A DNA stretch of 64,000 nt from an uncultured Porphyromonadaceae bacterium (lineage in GTDB: Bacteria; Bacteroidota; Bacteroidia; Bacteroidales; Muribaculaceae), in NCBI GenBank assembly GCA_947643165.1, contig CANRVB010000002.1, forward strand, positions 1 to 64,000. Direction: 5' to 3'. This document shows positions 51,731-60,345 of this stretch, piece by piece. Made by a program: the position numbers and the translations under genes. Every line of letters starts with the position of its first letter. Position 1 is the first letter of the stretch. Below the pieces are notes generated by a model. The model made no database searches, was not told where the DNA came from, and saw nothing but the letters and a program-made list of their open reading frames with translations.

Positions 51731-52761
51731 ATCACCGTTCCAAGAAAATCATTTCATACGTAATATCGCTCATAGTAGTCGTTGCAGCAGCCGTGTGGGT
51801 CGGCTCGAAGTTTGTGCATCTGGGCAATGTGGAGTTTACCGACAATGCGCGTATAGAGCAGCAGGTAGTGCCGGTGAATTGCCGTGTGCAGGGATATATA
51901 AAGGAGATCCGCTTCAAGGAGTTCCAGCAGGTAAAAAAAGGCGATACGCTGGTCATAATAGATGATGCCGACATGCGTCTGCGTGTGGCTCAGGCAAACG
52001 CCGACTATCAGAATGCGCTTGCAGGCCGCACAGTGGCCGACCGGAGTGTGAACGTAGCATCGGCTAATGTAGCAGTCACAGAGGCTTCGATAGCTGAGGC
52101 GAAGATTGTGATGGACAATGCGGCGACCGATTTCGCACGTTATCAGAATCTGCTCGACAAGGGAGCTGTGACACGTCAGCAATATGACGGAGCGAAGACC
52201 GACTATGAGGCAAAGAAAGCCCGCTATGAGATGCTTGCCCGTCAGCGCTCGGCAACCTCGTCGGTTGTGGCTGAGACGCGTCAGCGCATAGCCCAGAATG
52301 ACGCGGGCGTAGAGCTTGCGAAGGCTTTGCTTGAAACCGCGCAACTCAATCTGTCGTATACCGTGATCGTGGCTCCATGCGACGGATATACATCGCGCAA
52401 GGAGATTCAGGTAGGTCAGCTTGTACAGCCGGGCCAGACCCTGCTGGATATAGTGGACGCAGCCGATATATGGGTTGACGCCAACTACAAGGAGACCCAG
52501 ACGGCCCACATAGAGCCGGGAAATGAGGTTGAGATCAAGGTAGACGCTATACCGGGGGTAGTGTTCCACGGCACAGTCACCTCGCTCTCGCGTGCGACCG
52601 GCGCGCGTCTGTCGCTGCTTCCGCAGGATAATTCGGCCGGCAACTTCGTGAAGGTGCGTCAGCGCATTCCGGTGAGAATAGATTTTACCGACAACAACAA
52701 GCCTGAAGACATGGCCCGTCTGAGCGCCGGCATGAATGTCGAATGTGAGGTGAAGTACTGA
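51727..52761 (+). CDS. EmrA/HlyD-type membrane-fusion adaptor
   Basis: A 344-residue periplasmic adaptor with one N-terminal transmembrane anchor (about 8-26). A biotinyl-lipoyl half (VPVNCRVQGYIKEIRFKEFQQVKKGDTLVIID, 45-78), a coiled-coil hairpin (about 85-200) and the returning half plus beta-barrel (APCDGYTSRKEIQVGQLVQPGQTLLDIVD) follow. It bridges the MFS pump and the TolC-like channel. One base separates it from the MFS gene. Confidence 0.92.
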   Translation: MNHRSKKIISYVISLIVVVAAAVWVGSKFVHLGNVEFTDNARIEQQVVPVNCRVQGYIKEIRFKEFQQVKKGDTLVIIDDADMRLRVAQANADYQNALAGRTVADRSVNVASANVAVTEASIAEAKIVMDNAATDFARYQNLLDKGAVTRQQYDGAKTDYEAKKARYEMLARQRSATSSVVAETRQRIAQNDAGVELAKALLETAQLNLSYTVIVAPCDGYTSRKEIQVGQLVQPGQTLLDIVDAADIWVDANYKETQTAHIEPGNEVEIKVDAIPGVVFHGTVTSLSRATGARLSLLPQDNSAGNFVKVRQRIPVRIDFTDNNKPEDMARLSAGMNVECEVKY

Positions 52762-52762
52762 T

Positions 52763-54382
52763 ATGGCAGACTGGCATGCTCCTCAGGGACCATTTGATAT
52801 CCCTGATATACCAAACTACGTTCCGCGTAGGCTCAAGCCATGGCTGTTTGTGCTGTTTGTTCTGATCATCCAGTTTTCGGGCGGCATATATCTGGCCGTA
52901 GCGTCGGATATGGTCGGCACTACGGCACTGATGCAGGAGGACATACTGATGGCCGGATATGCGCAGCTGATCGGTATGTCGATAAACTTTGCGGTGATGT
53001 TCCGTCTGAAGTTCCGGTTTTCCAACCGGATAGGCCTTCTGATATGCGGACTCGCCCTGATGCTTGCCAATGTGATATGTGTGAATACTACTTCGGTGCC
53101 TGTGCTGGTAGTGACGTGTCTGTTTGCCGGCTGGTTCAGAATGTGGGCTACGTTGGTGTGCAACTCGACTATCCAGCTGTGGATAACACCGTCGCGCGAT
53201 ATGGCAGTGTTTTTCTGCTATGTTTATCTGCTGGTTGACGGAGTGATACAGCTGACCGGCATAAGCTGGATCTATACTGTGTTCTACTCGCAATGGGAGT
53301 ATATACACTGGATCATGACAGGAGGTCTGGCTCTTATGATAGCCATGGTTCTTGTGCTTGTGAAACCAGTAAAGGGTCCGATGCAGATACCGCTGCTCGG
53401 CATAGACTGGATAGGGTCGATACTATGGGCTATCGTGATGATGTGTTTCACGTTTATCTGCGTGTATGGCAACTTCTATGACTGGTGGGATGCACAGGAG
53501 ATACGTTGGGCTGCTGTTCTGGGAGTGGTGTGCACACTGATCAATCTGTGGCGTGCATCGTTTCTGCATCATCCGTACATAACGTTCCAGGCGATGACCA
53601 ACCGGAATGTTATCCGGGCGACACTCGTGTATCTGGTTTTTTTCACGCTTATCTCAACGGAGCATGTGATAGAACATGCATACGCGGGCAATGTGCTTGG
53701 TTTTGATGAAACCAATATAGCCGATCTAAACTGGTATGTGCTTGTGGGAATAGTGTTCGGGTGCGGGTTGACATATTTTACCTTCGCGCTAAGACGCTGG
53801 CGCTACAAGACTATGACAGCGATAGGGTTTGCCTTTGCGGCGTGCTACCTGGCGTATTTCTATTTTCTGATAGATGCCGGAGTCGAGAAGGAGGCCTTGT
53901 TCATACCGTTGTTCTGCCGCGGTGCTGCTTCGGTTATCATATCGATAGTATTCCTGACGTCGATAGTACAGAGCGGACTGCATTTCTTTGTTTTTCCACA
54001 GGCTCTTACTATAAACGGCTTTACTGGAGCCGTGATGGGAGCGACATTCGGTCCGGCAGTGATGGGAGAGCTGTTCCGTCATACAATGGCCAAGAATGCG
54101 GCACTACTGGGCAGTGCGGTGACAGACTTCAATCCGTCGGTGTCGATGAGCCATATAGGTGAACTGTATGGCGCTGTGCAGTATCAGGCTATGCTGGTGT
54201 CGGTGAAGGAGATATATGGCTGGCTGCTGATAGTGGCTCTGGTATCGCTTGTGGTGATACTTGTGAGCTACGGTCCTCTGCGTCCTGCGGCATTCTTCCC
54301 GAAGTGGAGCAGGATAAGGCATATTCTGCGTCATTCTGTCAAGATACAGCTGTTGCACAGGAAGGCTCGTATGAATGCCTGA
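52763..54382 (+). CDS. MFS efflux pump, EmrB/DHA2-like
   Basis: A 539-residue polytopic inner-membrane protein with about 14 hydrophobic segments, the layout of the DHA2 drug:H+ antiporters. Its order after TolC- and EmrA-like genes supports the role. The classical motif A (GxLaDrxGrkxxl) is not obvious in the first cytoplasmic loop (MFRLKFRFSNRIGLL instead), so it is a divergent member. Substrates could be drugs, bile acids or fatty acids. Confidence 0.85.
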   Translation: MADWHAPQGPFDIPDIPNYVPRRLKPWLFVLFVLIIQFSGGIYLAVASDMVGTTALMQEDILMAGYAQLIGMSINFAVMFRLKFRFSNRIGLLICGLALMLANVICVNTTSVPVLVVTCLFAGWFRMWATLVCNSTIQLWITPSRDMAVFFCYVYLLVDGVIQLTGISWIYTVFYSQWEYIHWIMTGGLALMIAMVLVLVKPVKGPMQIPLLGIDWIGSILWAIVMMCFTFICVYGNFYDWWDAQEIRWAAVLGVVCTLINLWRASFLHHPYITFQAMTNRNVIRATLVYLVFFTLISTEHVIEHAYAGNVLGFDETNIADLNWYVLVGIVFGCGLTYFTFALRRWRYKTMTAIGFAFAACYLAYFYFLIDAGVEKEALFIPLFCRGAASVIISIVFLTSIVQSGLHFFVFPQALTINGFTGAVMGATFGPAVMGELFRHTMAKNAALLGSAVTDFNPSVSMSHIGELYGAVQYQAMLVSVKEIYGWLLIVALVSLVVILVSYGPLRPAAFFPKWSRIRHILRHSVKIQLLHRKARMNA

Positions 54383-54404
54383 TGCAATACAGCATAGTGA
54401 TAGA

Positions 54405-54440
54405 AACAGGGCCCGCAAATCCGAGTTTGCGGGCCCTGTT
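54405..54440. terminator. Bidirectional terminator between convergent genes
   Basis: A perfect 15-bp stem (54405-54419 with 54426-54440) with loop TCCGAG. It lies between the MFS gene (+) and the small lipoprotein gene (-). Confidence 0.82.
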
Positions 54441-54466
54441 CTTATATCAGTCCGTAAGGGAGATTA

Positions 54467-55030
54467 TTACTGCTGGTCGGCAGGCATCTGTACGGATGTG
54501 TTCTCGGGGAGTGCGTTGGCCGCATCCTTGGCGGGCTGGTTCTCCTGCTTGAGCATGAGGTACCATTTTCCGTCGACCTTGGTGGGATTGAACATGATGG
54601 CCATTCCGGGCATACCGGGCTCGTCGGAGAGCTGGTAGATGAACTTGAGGTCGTTGATAGAGGGGATGGAGAGATCCATGTGGTCCATGCGCCAGCTCTT
54701 GACGGGATATGTTGTGTAGCGTGCGCGAAGCTGTTCGGCCGTCTTTTCGTTGACCGGGCGGACGCCGCCGTTAGGATCGGGTTCGTAGAGCATAGCGACA
54801 GCGGCATCGATGCTGCCGTTTTTCAGAGAGTCCATGAATGCGGAGCTTATGGCCATAAGCTCGGTAGTGTCGTTTGAGCTGAGTGAGCTGGCAAATACCT
54901 GTTCGGCTTCAGCGAGGGTGACGATATTTTCGTCGGTGGTGGTTTCCTGATCTTTTTTCCCGCCGCAGGCTACGGTTGATACAGCCATAATGGCGACAGA
55001 TACAACTGCGATAAGTTTAGAGAGTTTCAT
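54467..55030 (-). CDS. Small lipoprotein of unknown function (187 aa)
   Basis: A lipoprotein with signal STVACGG (Cys22). The mature part is acidic near the N-terminus and then reads as a compact alpha+beta domain (AVAMLYEPDPNGGVRPVNEKTAEQLRARY...FNPTKVDGKWYLMLKQ), with a Pro- and Gln-rich tail. The ending FNPTKVDGKWYLML is reminiscent of NTF2/SnoaL-like domains, which is weak evidence. A -7 box (TACTTTTG, minus strand 55112-55105) lies 75 bases upstream. No close functional partner is visible. Confidence 0.7.
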   Translation of the reverse strand: MKLSKLIAVVSVAIMAVSTVACGGKKDQETTTDENIVTLAEAEQVFASSLSSNDTTELMAISSAFMDSLKNGSIDAAVAMLYEPDPNGGVRPVNEKTAEQLRARYTTYPVKSWRMDHMDLSIPSINDLKFIYQLSDEPGMPGMAIMFNPTKVDGKWYLMLKQENQPAKDAANALPENTSVQMPADQQ

Positions 55031-55144
55031 TACTCAAAAATATTGATGATTTCTATTTCGGTGTATGGTTTGTCCTATCCTGATAAAACATGGACAACCG
55101 GCTGCAAAAGTACAAAAAATCCTGCAATAAGCGAAACATAAAAG

Positions 55145-55185
55145 AAAGCGGGGAGCATCCGCACAGTTGGAACGCTCCCCGCTTT
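55145..55185 (-). terminator. Terminator after the sugar MFS gene
   Basis: AAAGCGGGGAGC (55145-55156) pairs with GCTCCCCGCTTT (55174-55185). On the minus strand the stem is followed by CTTTCTTTTATG, which fits an intrinsic terminator for the gene ending at 55209. Confidence 0.8.
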
Positions 55186-55208
55186 GTGATGTTATCGGAG
55201 GTTGAGAA

Positions 55209-56519
55209 TTACATAGCGTCGAGCATTGCTATTGATTCTTCTTCTTCTTCCATTGTCATCTTTCTTGAGGGCTTTGAGCCGATGAGACCGTAGAAGAGGA
55301 TGTAGGCTGCGCAGCAAACCACTACCCAGAAGCTGTTGATGTAGCCGGCGGCGTCGGCAACGAGGCCCTGGATGAACATCATGATGGCGCATCCGAATAC
55401 CATGGTCATGAAGATACCTGAAGCGATGGCGGTGTACTTGCCGAGGCCTTCAACGGCGAGGTTGAAGATCGCGCCCCACATGACAGAAGTGCAGAGGCCG
55501 ACGAGGAGGAATGAGAATATGCCCAGAGGTATTTCCTGCCAGATCAGTTCGAGCTTGCCCCAATCGACACCGGGGAAGTTGACCTGAACATCGGTGGGTG
55601 CGAACATACCGAAGAGGACGAGAACGAGAGTTGCAAATGATACGGTGACGATCATAGTCTTAGAGCTGACTTTGGAGCCTATGGCGGCGCCTACGAAGCG
55701 TCCTACGAGCATCATGAACCAGTAAACGGCTACGAGCAGACCTACTGTAGCAGCGGGGATGCCGTCGGCAATGAGGTACTGCTGAACGTAGTTGGGGACG
55801 CCCACCTCGATGCCCATGTAGAGGAAGATGGCGAGAGCGCCGAGGGCGAAGTGGCGGTGAGAGAGGGCACCTTTGATGAGGCTTACCTGAACGGGAGCCT
55901 GCTTGGGCTCGGTGATCTTGGTGAAGCAGATCACGATGAAAGCTACAACGAAGATAGCGAGGGCTATCATGAGGGCCGGAGTAGCATCGGCAATCTTAGC
56001 CTTGGTTGCGTCGCCGATAAGAGCACCCATGAGGATGTAGCAGGCAACGGCAGCTGTAGAGTTGAACACGCCGCCGATCTGAATGAGCTGGTTGCCGGAG
56101 TTGCCGCCACCGCCAAGAATGTTGAGCATGGGGTTGACAACGCAGTTGAGAATACACATGCAGAGACCAGCGATGAAAGCGCCGATAAGATAAACGGCAA
56201 ATACGAGGCCGAGGTTGGCCTGGGCGTCCATAAGTCCGCTGACCCATTGGATGAGGATGCCGAGAGCACCGATGGCAAGACCGATGAGGGCAGTCTTCTT
56301 ATATCCGAATTTGGCGATGAGCATGCCTGCGGGGATGCCCATTACCAGATAGGCTACGAAGTTGCCGTAGTTACCGATTTGGGCAAGGACATTTGATATT
56401 TCGCCCTGCGACTTGATGATAGTTGCCATCGGTGTACACAAGTTGGTCACGAAGGCAATCATGGCAAAGAGGGCAATCATAACTATGATGGCGCCCCATT
56501 GTTTAGCTTGTTGGCTCAT
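55209..56519 (-). CDS. FucP-like sugar/H+ symporter of the MFS
   Basis: A 436-residue inner-membrane transporter with about 12 helices. GNYGNFVAYLVMGIPAGMLIAKFGYKKT (residues 48-75) and the CILNCVVNPMLNILGGGGNSGNQLIQIGGVFNSTAA block (about 125-160) are typical of the fucose/glucose/galactose permease group. The N-terminus is cytoplasmic and the C-terminus acidic (EEEEES). Which sugar it carries is not evident; no hydrolase is adjacent. A -7 box (TAACTTTG, 56613-56606) lies 86 bases upstream. Confidence 0.88.
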   Translation of the reverse strand: MSQQAKQWGAIIVMIALFAMIAFVTNLCTPMATIIKSQGEISNVLAQIGNYGNFVAYLVMGIPAGMLIAKFGYKKTALIGLAIGALGILIQWVSGLMDAQANLGLVFAVYLIGAFIAGLCMCILNCVVNPMLNILGGGGNSGNQLIQIGGVFNSTAAVACYILMGALIGDATKAKIADATPALMIALAIFVVAFIVICFTKITEPKQAPVQVSLIKGALSHRHFALGALAIFLYMGIEVGVPNYVQQYLIADGIPAATVGLLVAVYWFMMLVGRFVGAAIGSKVSSKTMIVTVSFATLVLVLFGMFAPTDVQVNFPGVDWGKLELIWQEIPLGIFSFLLVGLCTSVMWGAIFNLAVEGLGKYTAIASGIFMTMVFGCAIMMFIQGLVADAAGYINSFWVVVCCAAYILFYGLIGSKPSRKMTMEEEEESIAMLDAM

Positions 56520-56691
56520 GATGTTAGATTTATAATGATTGATTATTATTTTTGATATGCTATGTGAAAATAGGATTGGTTTGGTCTGCGGATGCAGACT
56601 GATGGCAAAGTTACTTGTTTTTTTTCAGCAAACAGCGTTTTGTGGGCTGTTTTTTGAGGATGGAGCAGCTTTTGGCCGTTAATTTGTGCGG

Positions 56692-57372
56692 TCAATACTC
56701 TCTTTCGCCGAAAATTGAAGTTCCTATGCGCACCATTGTCGACCCGTGTGCGATCGCGAGATGGTAGTCGTGGCTCATACCCATGCTCAGTACTCTGAAG
56801 TCGGGATTGCCGGCCATGATTCCGGCCTTGAGGTTGTGGAACAACGACCTGATAGCCTCGAAATCGGCATTTATCCGTTGTTCGGAGTCGGTGTTTGTAG
56901 CCATACCCATTATTCCGGTGACGGTGACGTTTGTCAAAGAACCGAGTGTACGTTCGGCAAGTTCGGTGAGCTCGCGTGGAGTAAGGCCGTACTTGCTCTC
57001 TTCGGCAGCGACGTGCACCTGGAGCAATACGTTGATGTGTCGGCCGGTCCGTGATGCCTCGGCGTCGATCGCGCGGAGCAGTTTCTCGCTGTCGATGCTC
57101 TGGATAGTGTGGGCGTAAGGCACGACGAGTTTGATCTTGTTTGACTGCAGATGTCCGATGAAGTGCCACTGGATGTCGTCGGGCAGTTGGGCTGCTTTCA
57201 TAGCGAGCTCGGCGGCGCGGCTTTCGCAGAAGATGCGCTGACCGGCGTCGTAGGCCGCTCTTACGGCATCGGGGGAGTGGAATTTGGACACGGCAGCAAG
57301 CTCGACCCCCTCGGGGAGGGTCGAGCTTATGTTTTTGATCCGTGCTTTAATGCCGTCTTGGTCGGTTGTCAT
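56692..57372 (-). CDS. YggS-family pyridoxal phosphate homeostasis protein
   Basis: A 226-residue TIM-barrel PLP-binding protein without known catalysis. The lysine that binds PLP lies in LAAVSKFHS (about residue 30), and the HFIGHLQSNKIK and LSMGMSHDYHLAIAHGSTMVRIGTSIFG blocks are characteristic. Family members buffer free PLP. The start overlaps the stop of the DUF4494 gene as ATGA, so the two are co-translated. Confidence 0.93.
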   Translation of the reverse strand: MTTDQDGIKARIKNISSTLPEGVELAAVSKFHSPDAVRAAYDAGQRIFCESRAAELAMKAAQLPDDIQWHFIGHLQSNKIKLVVPYAHTIQSIDSEKLLRAIDAEASRTGRHINVLLQVHVAAEESKYGLTPRELTELAERTLGSLTNVTVTGIMGMATNTDSEQRINADFEAIRSLFHNLKAGIMAGNPDFRVLSMGMSHDYHLAIAHGSTMVRIGTSIFGEREY

Positions 57373-57839
57373 TCGGCGGGTGTCACTTTAGGAGTTTCCT
57401 TGGGAGCTTCACCACCGAGTTTGGCCTTGTAGACATCCATGAGAGGGGTTTCGGTGAGCGACTGGAGCTCGTAGTCGCCAAGTACTTGCTTCATGTTGTC
57501 GAGAAAGTTGTCGTAAGCGCCTGAGAAGTCGCTGCCGGCCACGAGTATCTGGCTGACTGCTTTTTTCTCGGCTGCGGTCTTCTCGTCGATGGTTATGAAG
57601 GCCACTTTGGCGAGATACCAGCGGTCGGCGGTATCATCCCAGAATATTTCGGAGATTTTGGTGCGCTTCACGGCGCTGATGCTGAAATCGCCGCTTATGA
57701 AAGGGGTCTGTTCTTCTATTATGCGCGCTTCGGCTTCCGTGAACGACAGTGCGTCGACAAGAAAAGCTTCGGTAACTTTCTTAACAACTCCGTTTTCGAG
57801 CATTTTGTCGTAACGGACTTTACATTCAAACCAGTTCAT
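57369..57839 (-). CDS. DUF4494-domain protein
   Basis: A 156-residue protein restricted, as far as I recall, to Bacteroidota. The start MNWFECKVRYDKMLENGVVKKVTEAFLVDALSFTEAEARI and the IFWDDTADRWYLAKVAFITIDEKT block fit the family. It has no signal peptide or transmembrane helix, and a Pro/Lys-rich tail. Function is unknown. It sits between the S8 protease and YggS on the same strand, and DUF4494-YggS adjacency is common in the phylum. Confidence 0.85.
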   Translation of the reverse strand: MNWFECKVRYDKMLENGVVKKVTEAFLVDALSFTEAEARIIEEQTPFISGDFSISAVKRTKISEIFWDDTADRWYLAKVAFITIDEKTAAEKKAVSQILVAGSDFSGAYDNFLDNMKQVLGDYELQSLTETPLMDVYKAKLGGEAPKETPKVTPAE

Positions 57840-57872
57840 CTGTATTGATTTGTGTTTCTGTTTTGTTATGAT

Positions 57873-60137
57873 TTATTTTATAGCGATCTTTTGTGAACTC
57901 CGGCGGCCATCGGAGGTAGAGATGGAGAGAACGTATATTCCGGGTTGTAGCGAGGCCGACGAGATAGAGGCTGTTGAGCCGGTGGCGGAGGCTTGACCGA
58001 CTTGTTTGCCGGTCATGTCGGTGAGGATGAGCGACACGCCGGCAGCTCCGGCGGCGTATACTGTATGGTATGATCCATCGGATGTTACTGTGACACCCGG
58101 CAGGCCATCGGCTATGGCCCCTTCGATGCCGGCGCTTTTACGCGCCCATACCTGCTTGATGGCTTCGGCGGCATTGATCTTTCCGGCACCCCAGCGGGCG
58201 GGGGCGATGGCGGTGAAGTTGTCTTCGGTGGCGGAGTTGCTTATTATTTCGAGCACCTCGCTGTGGTTGAGTGTAGGATCGGCTTCGAGCATCAGCGCTA
58301 CTATTCCGGCAACGTGTGGCGAGGCCATGCTGGTGCCTGACATTGAACCCCAATAGTTGGGCTCATCGTTGCTGTCAATGGCTTTTCCGGTCATTTTGCT
58401 CTCTTCCAGGTTTTTGTCTTTCACGTAGTAGCGGCTGAAAGAGCTGATTATCACCGAACCCGGTGCGGTGATGTGTGGCAGGCAGCGGCCATCGGTCAGA
58501 TGACCGTAGCTTGAGAACGATGATATCGAGTTGACAATATTGTCAGGATTGTAGAAGTAAGAATTGGTGTTTCCGAGCGATCCATAGTTGCGCGATGAGG
58601 TGTAGGAGCCGACGCTGATGATGTTGTCGCCGCATGCCATACCGCTGATCGATCCGTCGGTGGTGCCTTTGGTCCAGCCGTCTATCATCATTGATACGAA
58701 GGGAGCTTCCTTCATGCCGTAGCCGTAGATTTCGGTTCCTGCCGGAGCCGAGAGTTCGATGCCGATTCTTATGGAGCTGTTGGCACTGCGGAGCTTGATG
58801 TTTTCGGTTGTGATATACACATATCCTTTACCGGTGTTCTCGTCAAAGCCACGGAATCCGTAAACGGCACCGGTGAATGCAGATGTGTAGTTGCTGTTTC
58901 GGTCAAGGGCTATGTCGGGAACGGTATTGTCGGCAAAACCTGCATATCTGTCTTCAAGCAGCTTGGCTTGGGCCAGCTCTGTGTTGGTGCTTGTGTCATA
59001 CACAATCAAGCGTCCGTTGAGGGGAGTGCCGTCGGGCACTATGAATGTAGCGCCATCCGACAGACCCTTGTCGACTGGAAAATCGAAGAAGCTTTTCAGC
59101 ACCGGAGTTTCCTCGGTGATCTTGCCGCGCAGAGCCAGATCAATGTCACCCTCATTTCCGGCCGAAACGACTATTATTGCGTCCTTGCCAAGCTCGGCAA
59201 GCGCTTGCGAAAAATCATCAGATCCGTCATGAGTGCCTCCGTTGTGTCCCAATGACAGGTTTACGACAAGTGGTTTGCCCTGGCTTTCGGCATATTCTAT
59301 CATGTCGCTCACACCAAGAAGTATGGCCGACATCTGCAGTGAACCTGCACCCATCACTATGTCGGCGTCTTTTGCGATACCGTAAAAAGGCATGGCGAGA
59401 TTTGAGATGATAGGACGCGCATTTGCATCATCGGTTACCTTTACGGCGGTTCCGGCGCGATTGTAGCCTCCCGACATGATTCCGGCTACGTGAGTGCCAT
59501 GCTGGTTTGAAGCATCATCAGTGCGCTTCTGCTCTATTGATTCGGGGGTGTCGAGAATGCGTACCGAAAATCCTGTCTCGCTTGTTTTGTCGGGATTGAC
59601 AAGAGTGACACGGCGTATGCGGCTGTCTCCGCTGAAATCAGTAAAATTGATATGCGTCATATCGAATCCGGTGTCATAGACGCCGGTTATCACTCCGCTT
59701 CCGGTATACATCGGAATGCTTTCGCCTGCGTCGCTGCGCAGCAATCCGCGGTGAACCATGTCGACCGACGATTTCTGGCGTGCCTTGTCCATATCGGCCT
59801 TGGCTTCCACGCCGAAGCTAAGTGACTTCACGCCCTTTGTCGCGGCGATGCGCTCTGCGGCGTCGAGAGGCATCGATACAATGGCAAAATTGCCGAACTG
59901 CTTCAGGATATCTCCACCTTCAGCCGCGATTGCATCGAGAGTGCGTCCTCCTCCATCCGACAATCTTACGGTGGCAAGTATACGGGGTGCCTCACTGCCA
60001 CGCGACAATGTCGTGTTATGCTTATATTTCATCAGCATCATTCGGCCCTGAGGATTGATATTGTTTTGGGCGGAAAGTGCCGGAGTGGCCATTGACAGTA
60101 CCGATAGGATAGCCGGGCCGAGTAGAATATTCTTCAT
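57873..60137 (-). CDS. Secreted subtilisin-like (S8) protease with T9SS-type C-terminal tail
   Basis: A 754-residue exported serine protease counted from the ATG at 60137 (MKNILLGPAILSV...SAQ, signal peptide about 1-24). The longer reading to 60188 covers the promoter. An inhibitor-like pro-region (about 30-115) precedes the catalytic domain. The triad is complete: Asp in GVYDTGFDMTHINF, His in QHGTHVAGIMSGG, Ser in SGTSMASPHVAGIVALML. The last 80 residues form a beta-domain ending MTGKQVGQASATG...LQPGIYVLSISTSDGRRSSQKIAIK, which resembles the type A sorting tail of the type IX secretion system. Surface display or secretion is therefore likely if a T9SS is present in the genome. Confidence 0.93.
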   Translation of the reverse strand: MKNILLGPAILSVLSMATPALSAQNNINPQGRMMLMKYKHNTTLSRGSEAPRILATVRLSDGGGRTLDAIAAEGGDILKQFGNFAIVSMPLDAAERIAATKGVKSLSFGVEAKADMDKARQKSSVDMVHRGLLRSDAGESIPMYTGSGVITGVYDTGFDMTHINFTDFSGDSRIRRVTLVNPDKTSETGFSVRILDTPESIEQKRTDDASNQHGTHVAGIMSGGYNRAGTAVKVTDDANARPIISNLAMPFYGIAKDADIVMGAGSLQMSAILLGVSDMIEYAESQGKPLVVNLSLGHNGGTHDGSDDFSQALAELGKDAIIVVSAGNEGDIDLALRGKITEETPVLKSFFDFPVDKGLSDGATFIVPDGTPLNGRLIVYDTSTNTELAQAKLLEDRYAGFADNTVPDIALDRNSNYTSAFTGAVYGFRGFDENTGKGYVYITTENIKLRSANSSIRIGIELSAPAGTEIYGYGMKEAPFVSMMIDGWTKGTTDGSISGMACGDNIISVGSYTSSRNYGSLGNTNSYFYNPDNIVNSISSFSSYGHLTDGRCLPHITAPGSVIISSFSRYYVKDKNLEESKMTGKAIDSNDEPNYWGSMSGTSMASPHVAGIVALMLEADPTLNHSEVLEIISNSATEDNFTAIAPARWGAGKINAAEAIKQVWARKSAGIEGAIADGLPGVTVTSDGSYHTVYAAGAAGVSLILTDMTGKQVGQASATGSTASISSASLQPGIYVLSISTSDGRRSSQKIAIK

Positions 60138-60185
60138 TGGAGAAGGGATAATGATTAGTATGCCGGGAGAGATTCTGCTAATCTG

Positions 60186-60217
60186 CAAAATTACAACTAT
60201 TGCTGTCCAAATGCAAA
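60186..60217 (-). promoter_or_regulatory. Promoter of the S8 protease operon
   Basis: On the minus strand, TTTG (60217-60214), 20 bases, then TAATTTTG (60193-60186), 48 bases before the ATG at 60137. This is a full match to the Bacteroidota consensus. Confidence 0.65.
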
Positions 60218-60261
60218 TCGTAGCCGGATTTTAAGATACGTGAATTTCGACAGGGGCCGAT

Positions 60262-60299
60262 AAAAACGTCTCCGGTGCCGTTGTGGCATCGGAGACGTT
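60262..60299 (-). terminator. Intrinsic terminator of the RNase E/G gene
   Basis: A 15-bp stem (60265-60279 with 60285-60299, one G-U pair, loop GTTGT). On the minus strand it is followed by TTTATCGG, with extra Ts at the stem base. Confidence 0.8.
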
Positions 60300-60345
60300 G
60301 TTGTCTTTCCGGAATTCCGGGATTTGCGTCGGCCGACGCCTGTCG

